Shown here in pieces: positions 40,066-51,146 of a DNA stretch of 64,000 bases. The stretch spans positions 2,604,001-2,668,000 of the forward strand of contig OZ218957.1 of the NCBI GenBank assembly GCA_965112735.1, read 5' to 3'. Position 1 is the first letter of the stretch, and each line of letters begins with the position of its first letter. The translations under genes were made by a program, and so were the position numbers. The notes beneath the pieces are model-generated. The model searched no databases. It was not told the DNA's origin and saw only the letters and a list, made by a program, of their open reading frames with translations. This DNA comes from Phaeosaccion multiseriatum (Eukaryota > Ochrophyta, other classes).

Positions 40066-41094
40066 TCATCTGGCCGCCCTTGTCTGCGCCACAAACTCGA
40101 GCAGTTCATCGACGGACATGACCGTCCCCGGCACTGCAGCTGTATCACCAACTGCTGCTACTCCTGCGCCGTTACCCGCCGCCCCCCGCTCCTGCTGCTG
40201 TAGTAACTGCTGCTGGTCATTTCTATCTCTGTGCACACCCACACTCTTCTCCATACTCACAAACTCCCACAGATTCATGGCCTTCCCCCCGGGCGCCCTT
40301 TTGCTCTTGAGCGGGCTGTAGGGGGGGGGTGGCTCCAGCCATTTCCCTCCTCCTTGTTCCTCCTGCTCTCGCGCCCCCTGCTTACCACCACCCTCCTCCG
40401 CATCGCTCGAGCTTGGATCACTAGTGCTGTTTCTGCCCTGCTGATCACCTTCACCCTCCCTACCGTCGTGCTCCTCCAAGTTACTCCTGCTTCTTTTCTG
40501 TTCCTCTGCGTGATGGCCTTGCCCCCCCTGTTGCCTTTCCTCCTCCTCGCCCTCGTCCTCCTCCTTCCCCTGCGAGTCGAGGAGTTGTGGTTTCCGCAGC
40601 ATGTGCGATCGATCGGAGGCAAAGGTGGCCAAGAACTCCGCCGCCTCAACGACCCTCACACATTGACGAAACTCGTCGGGGATACGAATATGTCTCGCAG
40701 ATGAGACCTTCCAGTGGTCAGGTTGGAAGGTCTGCTCAATGTACGCAAGTGCGCCACAGGGCCAGGCAAGAAGTGAATCAAAATCGTATATCCAGCTTTG
40801 TTCTCCATCTATGAGAAGAAAGACCACGTGATAGTCCCACACCACAGGAGCACCAGGAGTAGAGCCGAGCCTTTGTTGCCACAGTGGCGTCGTTTTTTCA
40901 TAGTTGGATATAAAAACCGCATATGCTCTGGCGCCCCCCCTTGCTACTCCGCCTCCTTCACATTCCTCCATCCACCTTTTACAGAGCATTGCCACATTTT
41001 CTTCACAGTAGTGGCTCGTGTACAAGTATTCTTCCCTGGGGTGGAGCAGCATCTTCCACGTTTGGCATGTGAACACTTGCCAGAGCTTGACCAA
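40066..41094 (-). CDS. NTAQ1: protein N-terminal glutamine amidohydrolase (342 aa, start uncertain)
   Basis: Deamidates N-terminal Gln to Glu, feeding proteins into the Arg/N-degron pathway. Single exon. Catalytic Cys in YTSHYCEENVAMLC, His in VVWDYHVVFLL and Asp in WIYDFDSLL; the C-terminal family motifs FASDRSHM, WLEPPPPY and AMNLWEFVSM are all present. Between FASDRSHM and EPPPPY there is an insertion of about 100 acidic, Gln-rich residues that typical family members lack. A C-terminal extension contains AAVGDTAAVPG, encoded by a copy of the dispersed GTATCACCAACTGCTGC repeat. The internal Met at 41052 (MLLHPREEYLY) matches the usual family start better than the Met at 41094. Cytosol or nucleus expected. 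Confidence 0.92.
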   Translation of the reverse strand: MVKLWQVFTCQTWKMLLHPREEYLYTSHYCEENVAMLCKRWMEECEGGGVARGGARAYAVFISNYEKTTPLWQQRLGSTPGAPVVWDYHVVFLLIDGEQSWIYDFDSLLAWPCGALAYIEQTFQPDHWKVSSARHIRIPDEFRQCVRVVEAAEFLATFASDRSHMLRKPQLLDSQGKEEDEGEEEERQQGGQGHHAEEQKRSRSNLEEHDGREGEGDQQGRNSTSDPSSSDAEEGGGKQGAREQEEQGGGKWLEPPPPYSPLKSKRAPGGKAMNLWEFVSMEKSVGVHRDRNDQQQLLQQQERGAAGNGAGVAAVGDTAAVPGTVMSVDELLEFVAQTRAAR

Positions 41095-41297
41095 GGAAAA
41101 AGCAAGGGCCTGACCAGGAGAAGCGCGGCAAAAAACGCTTCTCCCTTATCAGAGTGTGATCTTATCGTCAAGCAAAGAAGCGCTATCCCGAGGGTTTATC
41201 CGAGGGTGTGTTGGTGATTTGATTGCCATTTGGTCTATCCCGATGGTCGAGGGTTCCACCATCGTTAAGAAAACGACCCTTGCCCTAGCACCGGGAA

Positions 41298-44037
41298 CCC
41301 TTGTATGTCAATTAACCCCGATAAATGTCAGTAGAAAATCAGTAGAACCAAATTCGAGTGGGCTCAGGAAAAGAGGTATTACGCACGCTACAGAGCACCA
41401 CAGGCGAAGCGCTTCGGGAGATCTGAGGCAAAGACAGCATTCTAGATGTTGAGCAGCTTAAAGTCTGATTGTTGCGTCTGTATAGAGCGATTTAGGAGGT
41501 GAAATGTGCTGCTATGTTGACGAGATCTTTGCCCCTGAACAAGGGAGAAAGAGAGAGGCGTAGCTCACACAAGAGGTGATAATCTTCGGGCTGAATACGG
41601 ATTATGTAGTCAAATAGCAGATGTGAAGCTGGGAGCGCGGTCTTAGGAGATAGTGGGCTAACATGTGGAGCTGAAATGCCCGTTGCTTTGGCGGGAATTT
41701 GGGCCTCAAACAAGGGGGGAGTGGGGGAAGAGCGTGTGCGAGCAAGAGCCCATGAGGGAGGAATGGCTTTGAGCAGACTGCGACCCACATATGGAAGTCG
41801 ACGTTGAGCAGCTAAGAGTGCGATTGCAGGTGCTGTGGAGCAGAAGGGGTGAGGCGAGATGGAAACACTTATGGCAGCAGTTTTCACCTCAAAAATGGTG
41901 AGGAGAGGGAGGAGCGTGTGCGACCAGCAGACCACGAGATATGAAACCCTTGAGAAGACTTGAGGGATACATAGTCTGCTGAGTGCTGGGCAGCTCGAAG
42001 TGTCCTTTCAGGAGCTACAGAGCGAGGGAGAGAATTTACAAGTGTGAAGGGCCCCTTTTCGTCGTCATCCTGACCCTCGATCGAGGGGGAAGAGAGGGTA
42101 TGACGATAGATATGGGCCAGATACAACGCGAGGCTATACCTCATGACCATGCGCCGATTTGGTACTCTTTACATGCTCTCCTTGGCGAGGATGCGATTTA
42201 CAACGCTATCTATGTGTATATTCGTCATTTTAACCCAATTTCACGGATGGGCAGCTCCAACTGTACACACACTGCCCCTCCTCCCCTTATCGGTGCTGCT
42301 ACGGCTACTACTACTATAGATGCTGCACGAGGCTCCGTCTTACCTGCGAAATCCGTCTCTGTAGCCCGCCAAGCCCTCCTCTGGCAGCTCCTAACCCCCC
42401 TGCCACGGCCTCCACCCCACTTTCTCTGCATACAGAGCGGTCAGCGACTTGAGTATGGCCTTGCGGCTCATCGCCCTGTCGCCCCTGAGTCACAATCGCT
42501 TCTCGACCATGTGCCACGACGAGCACCACCACCCACAGCAACAGCACGCTACCTCCCCCCCCCCCCTTCTCCGGCTCAGCTCCCACGGCCGCCTCGGCTG
42601 CCGATGGCGCACCCAGCTGCCGCTTGATTGAGCTTCTCTCACTCGTGGCTGGGAGGCTAGAGTACGAGCAGGCTCATCCGCAGTAGCCAAGAGGAGCTGC
42701 AGATGATCTTGTAGCAACGGCGTCTCCTGGGGTGGACGACGAGGCGGATAAGCTTGACTCCTATCTGGACGCCTGTTTCTCTTCCCCCCGCTCGTCTCGC
42801 CACTGCTGCTCGTGAAATCCTTACTCCTTCCCCTCTAGCTCCCTGTAGTGAGGCAAGATGGTTGCCGCAGTCGTTCTCCTGCCCCGGTAATGCCCCTCGT
42901 GATGACCTAACCACAGGGGCCAAAATAAGGGAGGTAAACATAGTGGTGATTTCCTATGTCTTGTTAAGCTCGCTGAAGCTGAAAGTTCGACATCTGACAG
43001 CTCACACACTAGATGCCACAACACACCTTGTGTCGCCCTTGACTCCGCCGGGAAGGTTCCATTCCCTTTCCTCTCCAGCCTCATACTTCCCCACCTATGC
43101 AGTGACATCGGGGGAAGATTTCGAAGTCCCCCCGATAGCCCCACCACCCACGTCCCGCAATGACAGGGGGCAGGGGAGTTAGTATAACGCCCCTTAAGCA
43201 AGACCGATGCTCTGACGGGGCGTGGGATCGGCCGCTCATGACCTCACAGAAAGGGCCCTTCAAAGGCAAAAGAGAGGGGAGTACACGTATGCGATTGTGC
43301 ACATGGGATTATGACCTTTGAAGCTAAAACTTTGTCACAAGCCAGGCTACATATGAGTGATGTTGATCCCACTTGGACCCCTCGTAACTGCCAGGCAAAG
43401 CCTTCCATCTCACGCCCTCTCCCCCTCTCGTGCGCCCTCACATTTTCGGCCACCGCGGGCGACGACCTGCCATAGACCTCTTGCCCTCCGCCCATGGACA
43501 GCGGCGGTACGGGAGTCGTCAGACGTATCCTGCGGACCAGATGACGCCCTGATGGGCCCTGAAAATGGGTAGAATAGAGCAGCGTCCACGTCTCAGAGAC
43601 ATGCAACTGTGAAGGTGGAGTACCCTAACTTCAGGGGCCAAAGTGCCGACGAGCTGGAGGCGCAAGAGCATCCTTTCCTTGAAAAGTTTCGTATACTCCT
43701 GGAGAAGAGATTCTGTCTTGGACCCCGCTTATCTCTATGGGTATACCCCCCTCCGTCCTCTCTCTCTATCGAAACCAAGGTTGGAGAAAAACGCACCTTT
43801 GCCGCTCACCCGCTAACTCTTGCCACAAAGCTGCTGCGAGCACGCTCTCAGCTACCCAATCCCGAGCTCACTGTGTTTTCCTCAAGCTTGCGCAAGCGCT
43901 TCGTCTGGGATAGTCCGTATGTCTTGTATTCGTCTCCTCCCTCACGTGCCCCACCCGATTCAAAAAAATGCCCAAAAAATTTCTGTCCTACTGACATTTA
44001 TCGGGGCTAATTGACGATATCAATTGACATACAAGGG
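41298..44037. mobile_element. Foldback-like element with long inverted repeats made of about 180-bp subunits
   Basis: Left end 41298-41334 and right end 43988-44037 are inverted: CCCTTGTATGTCAATT and CCCCGATAAATGTCAGTAG occur in both, separated by a 12-bp insertion in the right copy. The similarity continues inwards in diverged form (for example CGAAGCGCTT at about 41406 and its inverse near 43897). Each arm is made of diverged units about 180-190 bp apart: left at about 41443, 41620, 41800, 41985; right near 43630, 43440, 43250, 43070, 42910. Each unit has a block like TTTGGCCCCTGA or CCTCAAAxAAGG followed by a purine-rich block. A non-repetitive centre lies at about 42170-42830. No transposase was recognised. 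The region lacks the microsatellites that fill the rest of the window. Confidence 0.7.
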
Positions 44038-44113
44038 CCCTTTGATTTCTTCACTGACTTATTAGACCCCTGTCGCTGCCCCCTTCGCTGTATATTGTTC
44101 AGACCCTTGGACC

Positions 44114-45130
44114 ATGCCCTTGAAGGAGGCGCCCAAGCTGTCAAAGCCACGAAACGAGGACGGCAAAGTGCGCTTTCGCGGCTGCGTGCTAACACATAAG
44201 AGGAAGCGCACAAGGAGTGATTTGTCCCACACGACCAGGACTTTCAACGATACCACGTCAGGATGGTTCTATCCCCCCTCAGACACCCGACACGACGCTC
44301 AAAGAATGGAGACCATCAAGAAGGAGTTCATTGATAGACATGGGGGTGTGATGGACGATGAGGAGGTTGTGGTCGCAAGGGGGCTGGGAGGTGCTGTCGG
44401 GCAGAACGCCTTCAAGGCCGCAAAGAGGGTGCATCGACAGGAGACAGAGACCATCCTCTCACAGCTTGACTTCCTGAAGGAGACCAAACACCTTCGCAGC
44501 GGGCTCAGCCGCTTTGTTCAACAGAATCTTGAACGTTGGAGGAAGACAAAAAAGACTCGCAGGGAAGCGACGCAAAGGAAGGAGGAGTTGAGGCGTTTAT
44601 ATTGGCTTAGACAGCTGCCCGTCATGAGGCGCCGCTTGGCTGAAGCAAGGCAAGCTCACACTAAGGTCTTCGCGGCCCTATCTGACTGGAGAAAGATGCA
44701 CACTCTTCTAAGGACACTACCAGAGGAGGAAGAAGGGGATGAGGGAGAAGGGCAAGAGGAAGAAGAAACGCAGCGGCGGGTGCCTTTCTCCAAGTACGAT
44801 CGCTGTGAAGACCTCACACCTACTGCAGCGGTTCGTTTGACCCAACAGGCCATGGCCATATTGCAGACTGTCAGTGTGGTAAAGGCAAAGTATGAGCGGG
44901 TGATAGCGCTGCTGGAGGAAGACGAATGGAGGGAGAAGCTGGAGAGGGAGGAGGACACGACAGGGATTGAGGAGAACATCCAAAAGGCACGGAAGGAATG
45001 CGCACTGTCAATGATCCTTCCGCAAGTCGAGGCGACAATGCTCGGTATTGTCGCTGCCAGAACGATTGGAGAGTTGTATAGAGAGTTCCGCGGAGGGGGT
45101 TTCCACGAGTGCCGCTTGTATGGCGAATAG
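44114..45130 (+). CDS. charged coiled-coil protein of unknown function (338 aa)
   Basis: Single exon, MPLKEAPKLSKPRN to HECRLYGE. The N-terminal third is basic (THKRKRTRSD). It then becomes long amphipathic helices rich in Arg, Lys and Glu (LERWRKTKKTRREATQRKEE, VMRRRLAEARQAHTK), an acidic break (EEEEGDEGEGQEEEET) and a second helical region ending with ARTIGELYREF. There is no signal peptide or transmembrane segment. Base composition is balanced and free of microsatellites, unlike its neighbours. The family was not recognised; cytoskeletal or flagellar coiled-coil proteins look like this, but that is only a guess. The Foldback-like element ends 76 bp before the start codon. Confidence 0.75.
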   Translation: MPLKEAPKLSKPRNEDGKVRFRGCVLTHKRKRTRSDLSHTTRTFNDTTSGWFYPPSDTRHDAQRMETIKKEFIDRHGGVMDDEEVVVARGLGGAVGQNAFKAAKRVHRQETETILSQLDFLKETKHLRSGLSRFVQQNLERWRKTKKTRREATQRKEELRRLYWLRQLPVMRRRLAEARQAHTKVFAALSDWRKMHTLLRTLPEEEEGDEGEGQEEEETQRRVPFSKYDRCEDLTPTAAVRLTQQAMAILQTVSVVKAKYERVIALLEEDEWREKLEREEDTTGIEENIQKARKECALSMILPQVEATMLGIVAARTIGELYREFRGGGFHECRLYGE

Positions 45131-45249
45131 ACATTGGATCATGGGATCGATACTGGTTAAGGTCTAATGAACTGACTGAGGATCAAAAAAGGACTCTCCT
45201 CTCCTCTTCTCCCACTATCTTACACACACACACTCCAATGCAAGACCAC

Positions 45250-46911
45250 CTACACCCGGAGCCCGTAACGCAGCGACACAGAGGCGCTATCCTTTGGGCT
45301 GGACAGGTTCACTCTCCCCGAAATCAGTGTGTTCGAGCTCTGCAGCTTGCTCCTCAGCGACCAGTGCATCTCCGCTCGGTCGTCCACCCTCGCGGACACA
45401 GTCGAAGAGAGGTCGCCAAGCAATGCCGGTAGCTGAACTCCGACCACCACTAACCCCCTGCCCCACGCGTTGATCCCTTCCTGCACAAAGGGAAGGACCG
45501 AGCCCGACACGTAAGCGGTGGTGCCTCCCTTGAGTTTCCGAGTGTGCATTGCCTGGAGTTTGGCGTTCCCGTCTGGGGTCAGGTCCAGGGAGCACTCCGT
45601 GTCCTGTTATGTGTGTGTGTGTGTGTGCGTGTGTAGATGGAGGGGAGAAGGAGGGAAGTGGAGGGAGGGGGAGAAGGAGTAGGGGGGGGCGGGGGGGGGG
45701 GAGAGGGAGAGGCAGGGGCCATGCATACAGGGACAAACCATACCACACATACGGGCCACAGCCGAGGTGGACAAGAGGGACCGGAGAGGCGAGGGGGGAG
45801 GGAAAGGTCGGTTGAGCGATGGAGGAGAAGGGCAGAGGGGAGGCAGCTAGACAGACAATTAGGAGATCCATAAGTCATTGGGGGCCAAGAGCACCTTCCA
45901 ATGATGGCGTCTCCCTGTGCTACTCCTCTCGACCTCTCTCTCCTCCCCCTCCCCCTCCCCCACCCCACCATCCCCCCCCCCCTCCCTCACCTTATCAATG
46001 AGACCCTGTATCTTCATGGTGCCCTGCCTGGCCACAAAGTCATGCACCACAGACACTGAGCCGGGCCGACCGTCCACCACAAACCCCTTCCTGAGCTCCA
46101 CCGGTCCTACTGCCCCGTCCCCGAACACGGATCCGGACACTTGGTACCCGAGAACTGACGTGAATTCGTAGTACATGTCTGCGACGACCTTGCTGGCCTG
46201 TGAGTGTGTGCGTGTGCGTGCGTGCGCGCATGTGTGTGCGTGTGTGTGGGTGCGTGTGTGAACGTGAGTGTGTACCATGTGTGGGTGGGTTGTGTGTGTG
46301 AATGTGAGTGCATATAATGTGTGTGTGCGTGGTGTGTGGTGCGTGTGCGTGTGTGTATATTGAGTATATGTGTGTTTGCCGGGGGAAAGGAAAGAATCAG
46401 GCAGCAGTCGTGATGAGGAACTAGCGGTCTCTCCCCCTTCCTCTCTTCCTCTCTCCATCCCTTTCCACCCCTTTCTCTCCCCCCCCCCTTCTCCGGGTCC
46501 CCTCTCTCCCTCCCTCTCTCGCACGTCTCTTCTCCCTCCCCCCCAGCTCTCCACCTCCCTGCCTGCCTCCCTCTTCAACCCTGTGCCCACATCTCCCTGC
46601 CCACCCCTCCCTCCCTTCCACCCACCTGTTCCTTGATAGTCCCCATAGTCCCAAGCATCTTTGGAAGGTTGAGCCTCCCCATGAGCTTCATCACTCCAAT
46701 CTCCTTCCTGTCATATCGCTTCGGCAACCGAACGGGTCGAGCCGTCGTCGCCTGAAACAGAGGGAGGGAGGATAACAGTACATGTATTATTTTAAGAGAG
46801 GTTTTGAGGCCTTCAGTCGTTTACAGTACGGAAGAGCAAGCTGCCGAATGCAACGGCGCCAGCAACTCGCCCTTTGCGGATGTGAATCGCTTGTGAAAAG
46901 ACCGCACCACT

Positions 46912-46942
<31 letters not shown>

Positions 46943-47895
46943 TTCTCAGAACACTTCCTCGCCCCCTCTCTCTCCGGGGCGCAAACAACTTTAGGCCTAA
47001 GCTTAGTAGAGTTCACAGCGTTATCACTCTCCCGCTTATATATAGTTGAGTTACAACGAGAGCTTCGTCATAGTGTTGGCTCGGCCACCTCCTTCTATTC
47101 TTTTAACAAGAGAGCTTCGGTTCTGTTCTGCCGAGGAATGAATCAAATTGTACAAACACTTGCCGAGTGAGCGACTGACTGACCTGGAGGCGGGTAGGCT
47201 GGAATTGGTTTTCGTTGTAAACCCAGGAGCAGGAGCAGGCTAAGTTGTCACGCAAAGACTCAGGGACGGGAATCTCGTACTGGCCTGGTGAGACGGGAGG
47301 AGAGGGGCGAGGGGAGGGGCGAGGGCAGAGGGGGGGGAGTAGTGAGGGGGAAGGGGAAGATGTGAGAGAGGGGAGGGGATGAAGAGAAGGTGGAAGAGCT
47401 TCTGTACTCAGCTTCTCAGGAAGAAGAAAAGTGTGGAGCACACTATTCATTGCAGCGCAAGACCGTGGCAGCAACGCTTCGCAAAGACTGCACAGATCTC
47501 TCCGAGATCTATGCTCGTGGTGAGAGCACGCACAGGCAGAAGAAGTGTATGCACGCACGGCAGGCTTTAAAAGCAATCAATCTGTTGGCTTTCGCGCTCC
47601 GCCCCAACTTTCGTGAGCATCTAGTCCCCCTCCACCGCTACTACCTCAATCCCTCTCTACCGCCACTACCTCAAGATCCAACACCAGCACCAGCAGCAAA
47701 GGGAGGGAGGGAGAGAGAGCAGATTGTCATACCATGCACGCCTTCCACTCATCCTCTACACGGCGCACCTTCGAGATTTATGGACTCGATGCCGCTGGAC
47801 AAGTCTGACTTATCTGACACCGCCAGGCTCAGGTACAGGGGACCCGCTGCTGCGAGAGGGACGAGGACAAGCAGTAGTAGGAGGGTGGCGCGCAT
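45250..47895 (-). CDS. predicted secretory-pathway protein of unknown function (5 exons, 304 aa)
   Basis: Exons on the minus strand: 47895-47769, 47284-47184, 46751-46626, 46197-45991, 45603-45250; phases agree and sum to 305 codons. MRATLLLLLVLVPLAAAG is a clear signal peptide. The following chain has YEIPVPESLRDNLACSCSWV, a basic stretch (RPVRLPKRYDRKEIG), and a beta-rich C-terminal half with alternating hydrophobic residues (YEFTSVLGYQVSGSVFGDG, GTTAYVSGSVLPF, GRVNLSSPKDSASVSLRYGL). The alternation suggests a beta-barrel or beta-sandwich. The family was not recognised. It ends only 119 bp from the convergent coiled-coil gene. Its first exon rests on phase and signal-peptide content. Confidence 0.65.
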
Positions 47896-48510
47896 GGATG
47901 CAGCCATTGCGCAGCAGGTGCAGGAACAAAAACAGGGATGGGATATCGGGATGGAGAAACATCTTTTACTATTAGGCAGGATGGCACTTCACATCCCTTG
48001 CTCTATTGATGATCCTCTATTGCATCCCTCCCCTACTCGGTGCCGCGCCAGCAGCAGCCATAGTCACCCCTCTCTCCCTCCTCTCTCCAGGGAGGCAGTC
48101 GTTTTTCATTGTCTCGTGTCTCGCCTCGCTTCACTTGTCTCACTGCACGGTGCATGCCATCTACTGCCATCCGCCGTCCTCGATTTCTCTGCCCTTGCGC
48201 TCCTCCCATGCCCAGGTAGGGTAGGTAGGTACACAAACGAACGCACCCACCCGCATCCACATATACACACGGCCAAGAGCGCGCTTGCCGTCTTTACGCA
48301 GGATGGTAGCTGAAGGCCACACCCCACCCGATCAAGTCAAGCAGACGGGGCGGCTTTCTAAAAAGCAGTCGACCAACCAACCCAAGAAAGAGTGCATGGG
48401 CATAGGCCGTCTACCGTGACGAAGCAAGGAAGGGAGGGGAGGGGGGGGGGGTTGCGCGAGACGAGCAAACCAGACCTCCAATGCTTTCCTCACACTAATA
48501 GAGACATTCT
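47896..48510. other. tandem-gene spacer, no gene seen
   Basis: Upstream region of the secreted-protein gene and 3' region of the next minus gene. An open frame on the + strand crosses it (47390-48313) but has no codon-like composition or recognisable domain. Confidence 0.5.
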
Positions 48511-50985
48511 TCAGCGCTTGTGCCGCAGCTTCTTCAGCAGCTTGGAGGCTTGCTTCTCGGCCTGGGAACAGCAGGGCAGAGTATGACAGGGCAGGGCAGT
48601 TGGTGATACAGGGCGGGACAGTTCGCGTGCGTCGTTCAGAGAGATAGTAATGCTAAATGGAAACGCCAATGCGCTTATCAGATAGGGTAAGGATCATCAA
48701 AGTAGCACTGCGTTCAGCTGTATCGTTAGCCAAGAGCGAGGGAAACCGCAGAGAGAGAGAGAAAGAGAAAGAGAGAGAGAGCTAGGGGGGCGAGGCGACG
48801 TTTGACAAGGAGAGAAGAGAAGGCGCCGATACACACCCACACCCACACACACACACACACACACACATACACATGGGCAGACAGGTGTAGCTCAGGCCCA
48901 CGGACAGGCCTACAACAGCTCAGGCATTCCCCACCTCACCCCACCCCATCCCACCCCACCACAACCTTTCTATCCACTCTTACATACACACAGACATACC
49001 TAAACACATGCATACACACATACCCACATACCCACATACTTACATACACACATACATGAAACGCATACATACATACATACATACATACATACGTACGTAC
49101 ATTACATACACACATACATACCTTGGCGAGGTCTACCTTGGCTAACCACTTGAGCTCGGCATTCACACGCAAGAGCTCGTCTTCGGCGGCCTTCTCCTCC
49201 GCCCTTCCGGAGCCAATCCAAACCTCCTTGAGCTGTTTCTTTTGATTCAGTAACGACAAATGCAGCAGCTCCTTCAGGGCGGCCGTGTCCTTTCGGATGA
49301 GCGTGGCGTAGCAGGGGCAAGTTTTCTTGTTGCGACAGTCTTTTAGGGTGCCAATCTCGTGGTCGTCGCTACCTGTGATACACACGTACACTCCCTTGAA
49401 ACCGTCGAGCTCTACGAAGCCCTCCTCCTCTGAAGGGGGGTCTATGATGTCCTTTGCCATGGGCCAGTCCACCGCGTACCACCACCTGTTGTAGTTGTTG
49501 TTGCAGGCAGACAGGTAGGTAGTTAGGTACGAAGTATGAAGGTGGGCAGGTAGGTAGGGAGGGAGGGAGGTAAGCAGGTAGGTAGGTACGTAGTATGTGG
49601 GTAGGTTGATAGGTAGGAGGGTAGGGTAGGTTGGTGGGCAGGTAGGCAGGTAGGCAGGTAGTTAGGGGGGGGGGAAGAGGGGGGAATGGCGTATGATGGA
49701 GATGGCAGCGAAGAGAGGATGTGCCTTGCCTCCCTCCCTCCCCCCCGTATGATACAAGGGGCATCCACACCCTCCCCACCCTCCCCTTTCTCTATTTTCC
49801 CACTCACTCCCCTCCCTTCCCTTCCCTCTCGTCTCACTCTCACCTGCACAACAGCTTCTGCACCATCTCTCCCTTGACGAGCTTGTACATCTCCACCGAC
49901 GAGCTCGTCACATCGGCCTTTGTAGTAACCGCCCCCCCTGACCCCTCGAGACTCAGCTTCTGGGCAGGGGCGCTGCTGCTACTGCCCCCGTTGCCCTTCT
50001 CCTTCTTCTCCTTCCTCCCCCCTCCTCCTCCTCCTGCTGCTGCTACTGCTGCTGCTGCCTTAGCGGCTTTCCTTGCCGCTTTATCCTTAGCCTTATCGCT
50101 GCTCTCCTGCGAGGCCTTCTCCTCCGCCCGGCGCTTAAGCTGGGAGAGAGGTAGGTCCTCCTCGTCCGAATCTTCTCCGTTGGCAACCGCCTGCCTGTTC
50201 CCGTTGGACTGCTGCTCACTCTTCCCATCCTCGTCCCTCGAACTACTCTCATCGTTCTTGAAGACTTTATTTGTCGCCGACGCTGCTGCTACTACTGCTG
50301 CTGCTTGTGGTTCCGTACTGCCCTCCGCTTTGACTTTGGTGGCACTCCCTGCCGCTGCTGCCGTGGCGCCCTCCTTCTCCTTCTTGATCTTGGAGAGAGG
50401 CACGTCGTCGTCTTCGTCACTTCGAGCATCAAGAGGGGGGAAGGTAGGGGAGAGGGACTCGGTTCACGATTTTTTGCATTGCTACTGCACCCAAGAGAGG
50501 CGGGTGCTCTCTCGCTTGAAGGAGGTGTCTCAGCCAACGGCACCGTGTTGGCGGCTTCACAAGCCCAGCAAGGGAAAGGGACGGCCAAGAAAAGCCGTGA
50601 TCGGATGCAAAGGCAAAACACAGAGAATGCAAGGCTCAATTTACCGTTCAAACACTACCACTGACAGTGGGAAGGGAAGGGGGGGGAGAGAGATGGGGAA
50701 GAGAGACTTCAGGCAGTAAGGAGGGCGAAGCTGCCATAGGCACGTCTGAGCAGCAACAACAGCAGCAGGAGAAATAATAGCTGCAACTAATCCGCTGCTA
50801 CCAACTTTGATATCCTCAGAAGTCTCTCATGGCTCTGTCTCTGGATATCGTCTCTGCCCGGGACCGCCTCCTCCCCCCCAACGCTCGATTAGCCTCCACC
50901 TCTCCACCCACCTGTCCTCCTGGATAATCGCCTTGCGCTTCTTGCTCTTTAGAATGGGCACGTTGTCATCGTCGCTGTCGCTCAT
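48511..50985 (-). CDS. nuclear-type protein with repeated acidic-PLS-basic motifs (4 exons, 354 aa)
   Basis: Exons on the minus strand: 50985-50912, 50419-49844, 49485-49122, 48561-48511. The N-terminal half is disordered and holds three spaced copies of one motif: SDDDNVPILKSKKRK, DEDDDVPLSKIKKEK and DSDEEDLPLSQLKRR, each an acidic run, (V/L)P(L/I), then a basic run. Poly-Ala and poly-Gly encoded by microsatellites follow. The C-terminal half is a folded domain: LVKGEMVQKLLCRWWYAVDW, DGFKGVYVCITG, CRNKKTCPCYATLI, LLHLSLLNQKKQLKEVW, ending in a basic tail KLLKKLRHKR. Similar acidic-PLS-basic motifs occur in nuclear chromatin and topoisomerase tails; the folded domain was not named. Confidence 0.75.
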
Positions 50986-51146
50986 GGTCTTATTAAGACT
51001 CTCTTGTGCCTGGCTCTTGTGCCCTGCCGAGGTTGGATATCGCTAAAAATTACGTAACCTTATGACAGTTACTTGTGTTCTTCCAGCCCTTCCGATCCCT
51101 TTCCCTCTACATTGCGAGCCTCTCTTCGTCAGGCTCTGCTGCAGCC
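50986..51146. promoter_or_regulatory. 161-bp divergent promoter
   Basis: Lies between the start codons of the minus-strand nuclear protein and the + strand PDZ/VHL-like gene. No TATA box was identified. Confidence 0.5.

Noticed and set aside
41983-42627. 214-residue open frame in the centre of the Foldback-like element
   Set aside because: No recognisable domain, starts inside a subunit repeat, ends in Pro-rich low complexity; not supported as a transposase.
47390-48313. 307-residue + strand open frame
   Set aside because: It is antisense to the signal-peptide exon of the minus gene and has no coherent protein features.
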